Shown piece by piece: positions 1 through 8,384 of a stretch of DNA of 64,000 nt. Location of the stretch: assembly GCF_002307355.1 (NCBI RefSeq), contig NZ_CP017481.1:3658001-3722000 (forward strand), written 5' to 3'. Position numbers and translations under genes: made by a program. The DNA comes from Pectobacterium polaris. Lineage in GTDB: Bacteria > Pseudomonadota > Gammaproteobacteria > Enterobacterales > Enterobacteriaceae. Every line of letters starts with the position of its first letter. The stretch's first letter is position 1. The notes beneath the pieces were generated by a model. That model worked only from the letters and a program-made list of their open reading frames with translations. It searched no databases and had not been told where the DNA came from.

Positions 1-378
1 CGCTATTCAACCATTTCCGCATCTGACAAATATGGTTACGCAGGGGAATCTTATTTGTCAAAATCCGACACCGGTCGTCATCGTCTGGATGCAGGGGTAA
101 CGTATTCTGGTTTGGATAATATTAATCTGACTTACGTCTTTAACTACTACATCGGTGATAACACCACAAAATCGTATAAATATAGCAAGGGTGAATTCAC
201 GGAAAGAGAATACGCGGTTTACGATAATGGGAAAACGGATTATGAACATCAGTTCAAAGTTCAATATAAGTTAAACAAACAGCTAACTCCTTACATTGAG
301 TATGATGATATTAGCCAATCCAGCACATCATCAAGCCGTCAGGGGAAAATCAAAGTTGGTTTCAACTACGTTTTCTAA
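1..378 (+). CDS. KdgM-family oligogalacturonate porin, C-terminal part (5' end outside window)
   Basis: The reading frame is open from the first base of the window and ends at a TAA, giving the last 125 residues of an outer-membrane beta-barrel. Alternating polar and aromatic strands (for example HRLDAGVTYSGLDNINLTYV) and the terminal GKIKVGFNYVF ending in Phe are typical of the KdgM porin family, which carries pectin-derived oligogalacturonates across the outer membrane. The C-terminal half aligns by eye with the complete paralogue immediately downstream (GFDNFTLAYTAYYY, KGKVGFTYTF). An internal TTG codon at 55 is only an in-frame codon, not a credible start. The pair of porins plus a secreted pectate lyase indicates a pectin uptake block. 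Which KdgM paralogue this is cannot be decided. Confidence 0.85.
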   Translation, partial: RYSTISASDKYGYAGESYLSKSDTGRHRLDAGVTYSGLDNINLTYVFNYYIGDNTTKSYKYSKGEFTEREYAVYDNGKTDYEHQFKVQYKLNKQLTPYIEYDDISQSSTSSSRQGKIKVGFNYVF

Positions 379-397
379 GAAATGCAGGATTTTATAA

Positions 398-418
398 AGG
401 AAATACGCCGTATTTCCT
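398..418. terminator. Hairpin after the first porin gene
   Basis: A perfect 9-bp inverted repeat (AGGAAATAC / GTATTTCCT, 3-nt loop) lies 20 bases after the stop codon. There is no following T tract, so it may be an mRNA-stabilising or pausing hairpin rather than a true Rho-independent terminator. Confidence 0.4.
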
Positions 419-509
419 GCCGTGTTGATGAAAAAATAAATTCATGAATGAATTTTGTCTATCAGCGCACAGTTTTCATAATTAACGATCAATATTAATG
501 GTGCCCATA

Positions 510-1262
510 ATGAAAAAACGCTACCTTGTGGCCGGTATTCTTTTTGCCCAAATTTATGCTGTTTCCGCGTCTGCCTCTGATACTAAACTCAGCTATGAAC
601 ATAGCTGGGGAACAATGAATCGCTATCACGGTGATGAAATCGGCATGCGGCACTTTATGGATAATGGCCTGTACGTCGGCGTTGAACTGAGTTTTTATAA
701 TAAGAATAAAGATCTGACCATCGATGATGTCGTCTCGAATTCTTATGCTTTTTATACCGGCTATGCCTATAGCTTAACGCCTGAATTAACCCTGACGCCG
801 AATCTGGAAGCGCGCTTCTATTCCGGTGGCACCAGCGGTGAAGGCACCGTGGGCGATATCGGCGCTAGCCAGAGTTCCGGCGCACGCTATACGCCAGGTT
901 TGAAACTGACCTGGGCTGTGACTGATAAGACGGATCTTCATGCGCAATATCGCTATGACCTCAGAAAAATCACCCGCAGCAAACGTACCAGCACGGATGA
1001 TGACACTCACCGTCACCGCTATGAAGCGGGCGTGGCCTACAAAGGTTTCGACAATTTCACGCTGGCGTACACCGCTTACTACTATCACGCGGATTACGTG
1101 CTGCAAAACAACAAAAAGCATGACTACCAGCAGGATTTCGACGTGTCTTACACCATCAACGACAACTGGACCGCACACGTTGGCGTTGAAGATGTTGCCA
1201 GCGGGCGCGATGTGAAATCGCGTGAAGGGAAAGGGAAAGTCGGCTTCACCTATACGTTCTAA
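510..1262 (+). CDS. KdgM-family oligogalacturonate-specific porin (KdgM/KdgN type)
   Basis: A complete outer-membrane porin of about 250 residues. An ATG at 498 is in frame, but the ATG at 510 (MKKRYLVAGILFAQ) starts directly with a classical signal peptide (Lys-Arg, hydrophobic core, cleavage near SASA-SD), so 510 is preferred. The mature protein begins with the KdgM-like segment KLSYEHSWGTMNRYHGDEIG and ends in a beta-strand with terminal Phe (KVGFTYTF), the usual signal for barrel assembly. KdgM-family porins import oligogalacturonates released from plant pectin. The gene follows a paralogue and precedes a periplasmic-type pectate lyase on the same strand, an arrangement that supports uptake followed by periplasmic cleavage. 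No convincing KdgR operator was found by eye. Confidence 0.88.
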   Translation: MKKRYLVAGILFAQIYAVSASASDTKLSYEHSWGTMNRYHGDEIGMRHFMDNGLYVGVELSFYNKNKDLTIDDVVSNSYAFYTGYAYSLTPELTLTPNLEARFYSGGTSGEGTVGDIGASQSSGARYTPGLKLTWAVTDKTDLHAQYRYDLRKITRSKRTSTDDDTHRHRYEAGVAYKGFDNFTLAYTAYYYHADYVLQNNKKHDYQQDFDVSYTINDNWTAHVGVEDVASGRDVKSREGKGKVGFTYTF

Positions 1263-1309
1263 CAACGACTTACCTTTCTAAAACAACTTACTGCTACGCC
1301 ATATTTCTC

Positions 1310-1343
1310 GGGGATCCTGTTCATCAAGCGGGATCCCTTTATT
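1310..1343 (+). terminator. Hairpin between porin and pectate lyase genes
   Basis: GGGATCC and GGATCCC form a 7-bp stem around a 13-base loop, followed by TTTATT. It fits a weak Rho-independent terminator or attenuator, so pelP may be only partly co-transcribed with the porin gene. Confidence 0.5.
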
Positions 1344-1379
1344 ACAGCTCTGGATGAATCATCGTTACAGGTAGACAAA

Positions 1380-3086
1380 ATGAAAAGATTTGCGCTGTCG
1401 CTCCTTGCGGGTCTGGTCGCTTTACAAGCCAGCGCCGCCACGCCTGACCGTCTCACCATCGTCAATCAGTATGTTGATAACGTGCTGACCAAAGCTGGCG
1501 ACCATTATCACGGTCAGTCGCCTACGCCATTGCTTGCTGATGGTGTCGATCCTCGCACGGGCAAACAAATGGAGTGGATCTTCCCCGATGGTCGCCACGC
1601 CGTGTTATCCAACTTTTCCGCTCAGCAGAACCTGATGCGCGTGCTGGTCGGGCTCAGCAACCTGAGCGGCAACCCTAGCTATAAGCAACGTGCCGAAGCG
1701 ATCGTGAAGTATCACTTTCAGCACTATCAGGATGAGAGCGGCCTGCTGATTTGGGGCGGCCACCGTTTTGTGGATCTAAAAACGCTACAGCCGGAAGGAC
1801 CGAGTGAAAAAGAGATGGTGCATGAGCTGAAAAATGCTTATCCCTACTACGATTTGATGTTCAGCGTCGATAAAGACGCAACTGCACGCTTTATCCGCGG
1901 TTTCTGGAATGCGCACGTTTATGACTGGAAGATTATGGAAACCAGTCGCCACGGGAAATACGGGCAAAAAATAGGCGCGCTCTGGCAAAGTCCGTTTGAG
2001 CAACAGCCGCCCTTCTTCGCCACCAAAGGCCTTAGCTTCCTGAATGCGGGTAACGATCTGATCTATTCCGCCTCGCTGCTGTACAAATACAATAAGGAAG
2101 ACGGCGCGCTGGTTTGGGCAAAACGTTTGGCACAGCAGTACGTGCTGCCACGGGATAAAGCAACTGGACTCGGCGTGTATCAGTTTACGCAGGCGCTGAA
2201 GCGTGATGAAACGACTGACGATGCCGATACGCATTCCAAATACGGCGACCGCGCCCAGCGCCAGTTTGGCCCAGAGTTCGGCCCTACCGCACTGGAAGGC
2301 AATATGATGCTGAAAGGACGTACCAGCACGATCTATTCCGAAAATGCGCTCATGCAGCTCCAGTTGGGTAAAGATTTAGGGGCGGAAGGTAAGGAACTTC
2401 TGACGTGGACAACCGATGGCCTGAAAGCTTTTGCCAAGCATGCCTACAACGAATCGGATAACACGTTCCGTCCGATGCTCGCTAACGGCAAAGATCTTTC
2501 CAACTACGTTCTGCCGCGTGATGGCTATTACGGCAAAAAAGGCACCGTGATCAAGCCTTATCCTGCGGATAATTCATTCCTGCTCTCGTATTCTCGCGCC
2601 TATACCGTTTCACCGGACGCCGAACTGTGGCGTGTCGCACGCGGCATCGCTCGCGCACAGGGGCTGGGTGAGTTAGGTTCAGCGCCGGGTAAAGACACCA
2701 AAGTGGATCTCGCTACCAAGAACAACGATCCTTACGCCCTGTTCGCGCTGCTGGATCTGTATCAGGCGAGCAAAGTGAAAGACTATCTATCGCTGGCGGA
2801 AAAAGTGGGCGATAACATTATCAGCACGCGTTATCAAAACGGCTTCTTTATGGCCGATCCCAACAGACAATATGCTGATGTCGATACCATCGAGCCTTAT
2901 GCCCTGTTAGCGCTGGAAGCGGCGGTACGCAATCAGCCACAGTCCGTTGCACCGTTCCTGAATGGTGCGGGCTTCACCGAAGGCGGCTACCGTATGGAGG
3001 ATGGCTCAACTCGCGTGTCCACTCGCGATAACGAGATTTTCCTGTTGAACGTTGGCGAAACCTTGAAACCCAACAATAAGAAGTAA
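1380..3086 (+). CDS. pelP: Polysaccharide lyase family 2 pectate lyase, exported (PelP/PelY type)
   Basis: A 568-residue protein with a clean signal peptide (MKRFALSLLAGLVALQASAA), so it acts in the periplasm, unlike the cytoplasmic paralogue PelW. The body matches the PL2 exo-pectate lyase family. The catalytic set known from Yersinia YePL2A (metal ligands His109, Glu130, His172 and catalytic Arg171) appears here at His128, Glu149, His191 and Arg190, a constant offset of 19, seen in GGHRF, MVHELKN and METSRHGKYG. Family members use Mn or Ni rather than Ca and cut oligogalacturonates by beta-elimination. Start ATG follows the porin gene by 117 bases. A KdgM porin next to pelP also occurs in related enterobacteria, supporting entry through the porin and trimming in the periplasm. 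Confidence 0.88.
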   Translation: MKRFALSLLAGLVALQASAATPDRLTIVNQYVDNVLTKAGDHYHGQSPTPLLADGVDPRTGKQMEWIFPDGRHAVLSNFSAQQNLMRVLVGLSNLSGNPSYKQRAEAIVKYHFQHYQDESGLLIWGGHRFVDLKTLQPEGPSEKEMVHELKNAYPYYDLMFSVDKDATARFIRGFWNAHVYDWKIMETSRHGKYGQKIGALWQSPFEQQPPFFATKGLSFLNAGNDLIYSASLLYKYNKEDGALVWAKRLAQQYVLPRDKATGLGVYQFTQALKRDETTDDADTHSKYGDRAQRQFGPEFGPTALEGNMMLKGRTSTIYSENALMQLQLGKDLGAEGKELLTWTTDGLKAFAKHAYNESDNTFRPMLANGKDLSNYVLPRDGYYGKKGTVIKPYPADNSFLLSYSRAYTVSPDAELWRVARGIARAQGLGELGSAPGKDTKVDLATKNNDPYALFALLDLYQASKVKDYLSLAEKVGDNIISTRYQNGFFMADPNRQYADVDTIEPYALLALEAAVRNQPQSVAPFLNGAGFTEGGYRMEDGSTRVSTRDNEIFLLNVGETLKPNNKK

Positions 3087-3103
3087 GCATTAATCCTCAA
3101 CAC

Positions 3104-3129
3104 GCCAATGGTGGTTCGCTGCCATTGGC
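3104..3129 (+). terminator. Hairpin downstream of pelP
   Basis: A perfect 8-bp inverted repeat, GCCAATGG / CCATTGGC, with a 10-base loop sits 17 bases after the pelP stop. The T tract is poor (AATTCCCCTCTTG), so termination strength is uncertain. Confidence 0.45.
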
Positions 3130-3289
3130 AATTCCCCTCTTGTAACCTTGCTCAAACCATTCACAGAACAAGACCGCCATTCTCGGATGTGATTCTTAAC
3201 CGTGTGGTACTTAATTATGTCGTACTTACAGATGCAATGCCGGCCACGATTAACGTGACCAGCATGAAGTAACGCAATAATTTCAAGCG

Positions 3290-4411
3290 TTAGTTAACCA
3301 GAGGCACCTCTGGATTCACACCCAGCCAGCCCGGCGTGGGTTCGCCTTTCGCTTCACCCACATACAAACTCAGCTGTGCGCGAAAACGTTCTACCGCACC
3401 GCGATCGTACATGAAATCAGCAAATGCCTGCGGACGGGTATTACGGTATTCCCAGATATGTTTGTAACCTACTGGCGGCTCAACATCGGTACGCACCGAC
3501 CACATACGTGAAACCTGAGTTTGCGTTTGCGGATCCAGCACCCAGCTCAGGTAGAGCTTGGCGCTTTCCGGGTGTTTAGCCTGTTTGAAGATAGCGGCAC
3601 GTTGCGCCCAGGAGACAAAAGGATCGGACTTCGGCAGGACAAAGCGGGTCACAGCATCGGCTGCCGGAACGAGCGCACCGGAACTGGTAAACGTCGCGCT
3701 ATATTTTCCGGTCGCGATCTCAGCACCGGGTACGTTGGTGCCGCGCACATAGACGGGATCCTGCTCCTGCAATTTTTTAACAAAATCCCAGCCGTATTTA
3801 TCCACGGCCAGCTTGTACCAGAACAGTACTGCATCGTCGTCGTTCGGATAAGCCAGAATCAAATTACCTCTTAGATTGGGACGAAGGTAATCATTAACCT
3901 CACGCGGCCAGGATTTTTCATCCAGAAGCTGGGTGTTGACCAAATTACTGAATGCGATGACATAGGCACCGGTCCAGGCACCATCTGCATCACGAAATTC
4001 CGGGTATATTTTATCCCAACCACGCGCTTTGTAATTCAGCAGCACGCCTTCTTTTTTCCAGCGCGGGAAATTCTGCACCGTTTGCAGTTGCACCACATCA
4101 GGAATCAGGGTGCCGGTCGCCAATTGGTTATCGATACGAGCATCATGGTATTTGCTGTAATCAACAATCACATTCAGTTTCATGCCAGGAAAACGTGTCT
4201 CAAATGCCCGCTTGAAACCCGCCTGCTGTGACTGCACATCGCCACCGGCATAGACGGTGACCGTTCCGCCTTCTCTCAGCGCACTCTGATAGATTTGATC
4301 CAGCGAACGCGTCTCAATTTCGACGCCCGCCTGACTTTGCCCGACGCTGAGACCGGCCATCATGGCCAGCATCAGCACTGTTTTCTTCAGGTACTTCCCA
4401 GTGTATTGCAT
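3290..4411 (-). CDS. Periplasmic solute-binding protein of an ABC transporter (family 1, iron/Afu-like)
   Basis: A 373-residue secreted binding protein. The open frame extends to 4426 (MKEIT), but the ATG at 4411 (MQYTGKYLKKTVLMLAMMAG) has AAGGA at the right distance and leads straight into a signal peptide cleaved near SQAG. The mature protein shows features of bacterial extracellular solute-binding proteins: TVYAGGDVQSQQAGF near the N-terminus, LNVIVDYSKYHDARI, PDVVQLQTVQNFPRWKKEG, and a late SAKLYLSWVLDPQTQ helix. This is the layout of the Fe(III)/thiamine-type class; the ligand cannot be read from sequence. No permease or ATPase lies beside it, so it is either an orphan serving another transporter or a single-gene acquisition. 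Confidence 0.75.
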   Translation of the reverse strand: MQYTGKYLKKTVLMLAMMAGLSVGQSQAGVEIETRSLDQIYQSALREGGTVTVYAGGDVQSQQAGFKRAFETRFPGMKLNVIVDYSKYHDARIDNQLATGTLIPDVVQLQTVQNFPRWKKEGVLLNYKARGWDKIYPEFRDADGAWTGAYVIAFSNLVNTQLLDEKSWPREVNDYLRPNLRGNLILAYPNDDDAVLFWYKLAVDKYGWDFVKKLQEQDPVYVRGTNVPGAEIATGKYSATFTSSGALVPAADAVTRFVLPKSDPFVSWAQRAAIFKQAKHPESAKLYLSWVLDPQTQTQVSRMWSVRTDVEPPVGYKHIWEYRNTRPQAFADFMYDRGAVERFRAQLSLYVGEAKGEPTPGWLGVNPEVPLVN

Positions 4412-4426
4412 TGTGATTTCCTTCAC

Positions 4427-4928
4427 TTAATGAATAAAACCCGTACCGACAAACGACAACTATCCGCCGTTAAAACGGCAACGGTCTAACCAGCGGATCG
4501 CAAGCCAGCGACACGCAGGATCGGAGCGACGAAGTAGAATCGTCAAAAATAAATCAGAATAGAAAGCGCATAGTCCTTCATTAATATATCTCCCGTCCGA
4601 GGATACTCTCCCCGTTTCCATTGGGACATTTAGCCTTGAGTTTACAGGATTAAATAAAAACGCATACGAAGAAAAAGCGAACAATATAGTTAAAAATATT
4701 GAATAGCTAAAATGAGATTACGCTTTCGTGTGGGATAGATGCAATATCTTAATAAAATAGAATGGAATTACTTACCAATCACAATAATTCAAAGTCAAAT
4801 GATATTATTAATAATCATACCAGCTAATAAAATTCGCGTTACTGCCCCCTTCCAGAAAATTAAAGGTGAACACTGATACGCTCACCGAATGCAATAATAC
4901 ATAAGTGTTAATATTCACATAATGACTG
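4427..4928. other. AT-rich intergenic region, no supported gene
   Basis: About 500 bases between two minus-strand genes. It should contain the promoter of the binding-protein gene. Base composition turns AT-rich from about 4540 and stays so through much of the next 4 kb. A 74-codon minus-strand frame (4460-4684) has no recognisable domain or clear ribosome binding site and is not called. Confidence 0.5.
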
Positions 4929-5675
4929 TTAAGATCGGGAACAATGATCCTTTTCAATCATCATTACCTTGCCTGTCTCGGTATCCAGAATAAGCAAGGC
5001 TTCTTGTGTCGCATTAACCTGTATGAGAAGTTTTCCCTCGCGATCCCAAATCGCCGGCTGTCCTGCACAGACAAAGTTATCGGCTTTACCAACCGCGTTT
5101 GCCATCAGGACAAACATCCCGTGCTTCCTGGCAACGACAGGATAATGCTCATAAGCTTGCATCACGCCATTAGCGGACTTTGCCACGCTCGCCACATAAA
5201 GATCGGCCCCCAATTTCGCGGCCTCAAGTGCATGAACTGGCTGCAAAGACTCATAGCATATCGCTGGCACAACGACTTTCCCTTCAACGCTAACCGTAGT
5301 CTGTTGCTTGCCTTGTTTAAAAAAAGGCATTTCATCAGGGTGAAGTAACTGCTTTGAATAAAATAACGTCTCTTTTTCAGGCTGAAAGATAATCATCGTT
5401 ATTTTTATCTCATCGCTGAATTTGACAGGATAACCTACCGCAATAGAAATTCCATATGCATCACTCATTGACTGAAAGGCATCAAATTTAATCTCGTCAG
5501 ATGGTAACGCTAATTCTTCAGCCAATGAAGGCTCATAGCCACTTAATGAGAGTTCAGGAAAGACAATAATATCGACAGCATTTTGTGCCGCGGTAATTAC
5601 CATATCCTGATGCTTTTTCACATTTTCATCGACATGACCAACCACGGATGCTATTTGCGCGACACAGATTTTCAT
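4929..5675 (-). CDS. Carbon-nitrogen hydrolase (nitrilase superfamily)
   Basis: A 248-residue cytoplasmic enzyme, the usual length for a single-domain nitrilase/amidase. The Glu-Lys-Cys catalytic triad is visible: Glu41 in VFPELSLSGYEP, Lys108 in FYSKQLLHPDE and Cys140 in VVPAICYESLQP. Such enzymes hydrolyse amides or nitriles through a cysteine thioester; substrate is not predictable here. The N-terminus MKICVAQIASVVG is the standard first beta-strand of the family, so the start is secure. It stands alone between the binding-protein gene and a strip of unknown genes, with no obvious pathway partner. Confidence 0.85.
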   Translation of the reverse strand: MKICVAQIASVVGHVDENVKKHQDMVITAAQNAVDIIVFPELSLSGYEPSLAEELALPSDEIKFDAFQSMSDAYGISIAVGYPVKFSDEIKITMIIFQPEKETLFYSKQLLHPDEMPFFKQGKQQTTVSVEGKVVVPAICYESLQPVHALEAAKLGADLYVASVAKSANGVMQAYEHYPVVARKHGMFVLMANAVGKADNFVCAGQPAIWDREGKLLIQVNATQEALLILDTETGKVMMIEKDHCSRS

Positions 5676-5811
5676 TGTAAATACCTTGTGCTTATCTAAA
5701 TAAAGTCATGCATGGCTTATATCACACAACATGAGAAATGAAAAATATGAAATGTTTATTTATAGCGGAAGCTTTATCTATTCGGTTTCGTATAATTTAT
5801 GTGGGATAAAA

Positions 5812-6360
5812 TTATATGTCCGGCACCGAATACACCGCAAATATTCTGCATGGCCCCGGCTCACAGCCGTGAAAAACGCCACTTTCCAGATGCCTTTTCG
5901 CCTCATCAAAAGACGCCAGCAGACAATGCGCATTGACCTCCAGCTCCTGTGCCATATGGTTGCAGGATAAATAGGAACACTCTGGTGATTGCTCAAGGTG
6001 GAAAGAGACAATATCAAAACCCTGCAACACTTTTTGCTGTGGTATCTTCACATCGGTGTCAAAAGATGCTTCCGGCTCGAACAGGCTCCATTCTACTGTA
6101 TCTTCATCGTACTGATACTCGTATGCCTCGTAATAAAACATCATAGTCTCGGCCAGATCAATTCCTTCTTCTTTCGCCAGAGAATAAATTACCTCCGGCG
6201 AATCAAACAGCCAGTAACCGTTATGACGCCAAAACTGAATATATTCACAAAAGGCATCAGAGACACAACAGCTCACCGAGTAAATGTCTTTTATCTGCTC
6301 AGAGCTAAGCCAGTCAGATTTTAGTGCGACTCTTTTAGCTAAATATCCGACGGGGATCAT
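5812..6360 (-). CDS. Hypothetical protein, 182 aa
   Basis: No family is recognised. It is an acidic, aromatic-rich, Cys-containing cytoplasmic protein without signal peptide or membrane segment. Notable stretches are a central MMFYYEAYEYQYDEDTVEW and a C-terminal half with SPECSYLSCNHMAQELEVN and EPGPCRIFAVYSV. An ATG start with CTCCTT-type ribosome site on the complementary strand (AAGGAG about 8 bases upstream) supports 6360. Its position at the edge of a run of immunity-like genes makes an immunity role possible, but that is only contextual inference. Confidence 0.6.
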   Translation of the reverse strand: MIPVGYLAKRVALKSDWLSSEQIKDIYSVSCCVSDAFCEYIQFWRHNGYWLFDSPEVIYSLAKEEGIDLAETMMFYYEAYEYQYDEDTVEWSLFEPEASFDTDVKIPQQKVLQGFDIVSFHLEQSPECSYLSCNHMAQELEVNAHCLLASFDEAKRHLESGVFHGCEPGPCRIFAVYSVPDI

Positions 6361-6420
6361 CTATTTTTCTCCTTCGTGCTTTTGGTGAGCGTTATTTTTG
6401 GATCACTTTGTTATAAAAAT

Positions 6421-6681
6421 TCATTTTGGATAGGAAACCGCAATCTTAGACTCATCACATATAAATCCTTCATCAGCTTCATTATGCGGTGTCCTATCCG
6501 AGGAGAAATACCTTAGCATTGGCTCTTTGTTTTTTATTTCAACACATAACTTGCGAGACATTTTTTTAGAAAAAAATATCACCTGAGAAAAGTCAGTCCA
6601 TCCATCTGAGATCTCCTTTACTGAATTACCCTCAGCAAGCGATAGTTCAATGGCATGATTTATATGAGGTGAGTTTGTCAT
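6421..6681 (-). CDS. Small hypothetical protein, 86 aa, possibly an immunity protein
   Basis: An 86-residue frame with AT-rich codon use and a weak upstream AGGAT. No domain is recognised. The composition (N-terminal helix INHAIELSLAEG, then strands QVIFFSKK, KLCVEIKNK) suggests a small alpha/beta protein. It belongs to the string of orphan small genes downstream of the CDI locus, which commonly encode immunity proteins; nothing in the sequence proves this. Confidence 0.45.
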   Translation of the reverse strand: MTNSPHINHAIELSLAEGNSVKEISDGWTDFSQVIFFSKKMSRKLCVEIKNKEPMLRYFSSDRTPHNEADEGFICDESKIAVSYPK

Positions 6682-6791
6682 TTAATATCCTACTTTTATT
6701 TACCCATGATATAAAATAAAACGTATCAGTAATTATACGTTCTTCAGAGGGCCATTTTTAAAATTATTTGTAATAAAACGATACTCTTCGA

Positions 6792-7256
6792 TTACTTCCC
6801 AAAATCCCTCCACGATAACGCATGATTTTTTGATTCACTATGTAGATAATTTTCAATTTTTTCCCACACAGACTCATCTTCATCGGAAGCTGTAACTAAC
6901 GCTTCAACAAGCCCAGTTGCTACCGCAGTTGCTAAATCAGTATTTTCTGAAGTTATTCCCATTTCGATATGCTGGAAAAAATTTAATTTATCTGACTCTC
7001 TTAACAACACCAATTGGTTCACTAATGCCTTACCTACCAATGAGAACAATAAAATTGTCGGTGGATCATCTGGTAACCAATATTCGATGCTCTGGTTTAC
7101 TTCATTTTTTATGTACTCTGACCTCTGAGTAAACATACTCAGATACTCATTAATGTATTCAACCATTATTTTTCCCTTAAGAGCATTTAGCATATCTTTA
7201 AGAACGTTTTCTACTGCAACTCTATCACTCGAAGAAGCTTGAGGATTTTTATTCAA
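6792..7256 (-). CDS. Probable immunity-like protein (DUF7674-like), 154 aa
   Basis: A 154-residue acidic helical protein. The segment ending SIEYWLPDDPPTILLFSLVGKALV resembles small proteins I associate with DUF7674, which often sit beside polymorphic toxin loci; this assignment is from memory and tentative. The longest frame starts at TTG 7256, and an internal ATG in MLNALKGKIMVEY may be the true start. It is cytoplasmic, with no signal peptide. Directly upstream (7262-7304, opposite strand) is a short SymE-like remnant, suggesting that this gene abuts a recombination junction. Confidence 0.55.
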   Translation of the reverse strand: MNKNPQASSSDRVAVENVLKDMLNALKGKIMVEYINEYLSMFTQRSEYIKNEVNQSIEYWLPDDPPTILLFSLVGKALVNQLVLLRESDKLNFFQHIEMGITSENTDLATAVATGLVEALVTASDEDESVWEKIENYLHSESKNHALSWRDFGK

Positions 7257-7261
7257 CCTAA

Positions 7262-7304
7262 TACCGGACAGTCGGTGATTGTGGCTGTTGAGCGCGGTAT
7301 TTAG
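7262..7304 (+). pseudogene. Very short SymE-like C-terminal remnant
   Basis: On the plus strand a 13-residue tail reads TGQSVIVAVERGI then TAG. It matches the end of the SymE-like frame at 9486-9623 (TDTPVVITVEQGQLVI) in pattern and length. It has no start and is only a scar. It is short enough that chance resemblance cannot be excluded. Confidence 0.3.
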
Positions 7305-7325
7305 GGATGGGATTCATCATAAAAT

Positions 7326-7688
7326 TTAGATTAAATCTTCGCCATTTAGAAGCACAATAACGTTCTTTTCCCCTAACTCTTGCCTGAATACATCTGCTAT
7401 TTCAGAAATATTCAAATCGGGAAAGGATTTGTCATTGACCGCAACTAAAAAATAGGATTTTGGTTCTTTTAGGCCAAATTCCTCAGCAATTAATAACTTA
7501 GTTTCCTGGTTGTACTTTTCTATACGATCATCAATCAACTCAAGTTGTTGGCGGCCTAAAATTACATGCGGCTCAAACATAATATATGAGCCATCAAAGA
7601 GATGACCAGTGTGTTTCCTCGTCATATCTAGCCTTTCCTTCAACTCACCAATATCTATTGATGTGTAACATGTTATGTCAATTGACAT
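7326..7688 (-). CDS. Probable orphan immunity protein, 120 aa
   Basis: A 120-residue alpha/beta protein with no recognised family. ATG at 7688 lies 9 bases after the stop of a short frame (7698-7820) that looks like the C-terminal tail of a CdiA/Rhs-type toxin. This toxin-tail/immunity spacing is the main reason for calling it an immunity gene. Sequence features are an N-terminal strand MSIDITCYTSIDI, a basic helix ERLDMTRKHTG, and a C-terminal helix-strand (FRQELGEKNVIVLLNGEDLI). It has no signal peptide, as expected for a cytoplasmic inhibitor of a toxin entering the cytosol. Confidence 0.6.
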   Translation of the reverse strand: MSIDITCYTSIDIGELKERLDMTRKHTGHLFDGSYIMFEPHVILGRQQLELIDDRIEKYNQETKLLIAEEFGLKEPKSYFLVAVNDKSFPDLNISEIADVFRQELGEKNVIVLLNGEDLI

Positions 7689-7697
7689 TTACGCACC

Positions 7698-7820
7698 TTA
7701 CTTAATTTTTATTAGTTGCCCATATGGGGAAATAACAATAACTTCATTTAGCCCTCCGCTTGCCCAGTTTAATAAATTCCAGTACCATCCAATACTGTTA
7801 GTGATACCAGTTCTGGAGCG
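7698..7820 (-). pseudogene. C-terminal remnant of a contact-dependent toxin
   Basis: A 40-codon minus-strand frame, too short for normal gene calling, beginning right after an in-frame TAG and ending at TAA. Its sequence (GWYWNLLNWASGGLNEVIVI followed by SPYGQLIKIK) looks like the last beta-strands of a polymorphic toxin domain. It ends 9 bases before the ATG of the 120-aa gene at 7688, the classical toxin-to-immunity spacing. The upstream parts of the toxin are absent, so it should be non-toxic debris left when the C-terminal module was displaced. Confidence 0.5.
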
Positions 7821-7934
7821 CTAGTATGGCCAGGCAGCATAATAAGTCAGAATCAGCCCCCAAGCATTACAATACCTTAAGGTCAGTTTAAAGGGATGCT
7901 TACACTCTTACCGATAAAAATTCCACACGAATAT

Positions 7935-8384
7935 TCATACATCATACCCAGCATTTTTGAATGCTAAACGCACATGGTCAGCCAACCCAACAAGATCTTC
8001 ATATGCTATTAGGCCAAATTCTGGCAAGTGCTCGGATATATAATCATAAACCTCAAATGTCTCATCCTTTTTTTCTCTTAGTTCTTTTACATATGTAGGA
8101 ATAATGCATCGATTTACGCCTTCTGTATATTTTTTAGGTTGCTCTATCATACTCCATTGAAGCCGCCCTTTATAAAAATCCAATGCCTCTTTGAGAAGAT
8201 TAATTACATGAAGATTTTCTTCTTTAAAACGAAAGCTTGTAGAAGGAGGTATATTAGAGCAGTCAGCCCTCTCAAAATGATCATTGTTCCATATTTCAGG
8301 ATAACGCTCTCTATAGCGTTTCCACTCTAATTCCCCAAGTTTTTCAATAACAGAAAGTAAGCATCTATCTTGTCTATTCATCAT
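7935..8384 (-). CDS. Immunity protein of the papain-like orphan toxin module, 149 aa
   Basis: A 149-residue, charged, mainly helical protein without signal peptide. Its ATG (MMNRQDRC) overlaps the last codons of the upstream toxin frame (ends at 8374) by 11 bases, which is how CdiI-type genes are usually coupled to their toxins. A long central helix (NLHVINLLKEALDFYKGRL) and C-terminal LVGLADHVRLAFKNAGYDV are visible. The family is not recognised. By context it should neutralise the papain-like toxin encoded at 8374-8670. Confidence 0.65.
   Translation of the reverse strand: MMNRQDRCLLSVIEKLGELEWKRYRERYPEIWNNDHFERADCSNIPPSTSFRFKEENLHVINLLKEALDFYKGRLQWSMIEQPKKYTEGVNRCIIPTYVKELREKKDETFEVYDYISEHLPEFGLIAYEDLVGLADHVRLAFKNAGYDV

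Noticed and set aside
380..1380. Possible KdgR operators before the porin and pectate lyase genes
   Set aside because: No stretch matched the AAATGAAAC-type palindrome well enough; regulation by KdgR is likely from biology but not shown by the sequence.
4460..4684. 74-codon minus-strand frame in the intergenic region after the binding-protein gene
   Set aside because: No ribosome site, no recognisable domain, and odd composition; probably chance.
7824..7934. Non-coding stretch that might be an insertion-sequence or Rhs remnant
   Set aside because: No inverted repeats, target duplications or transposase fragments could be recognised by eye; the resemblance was too vague to report as a feature.
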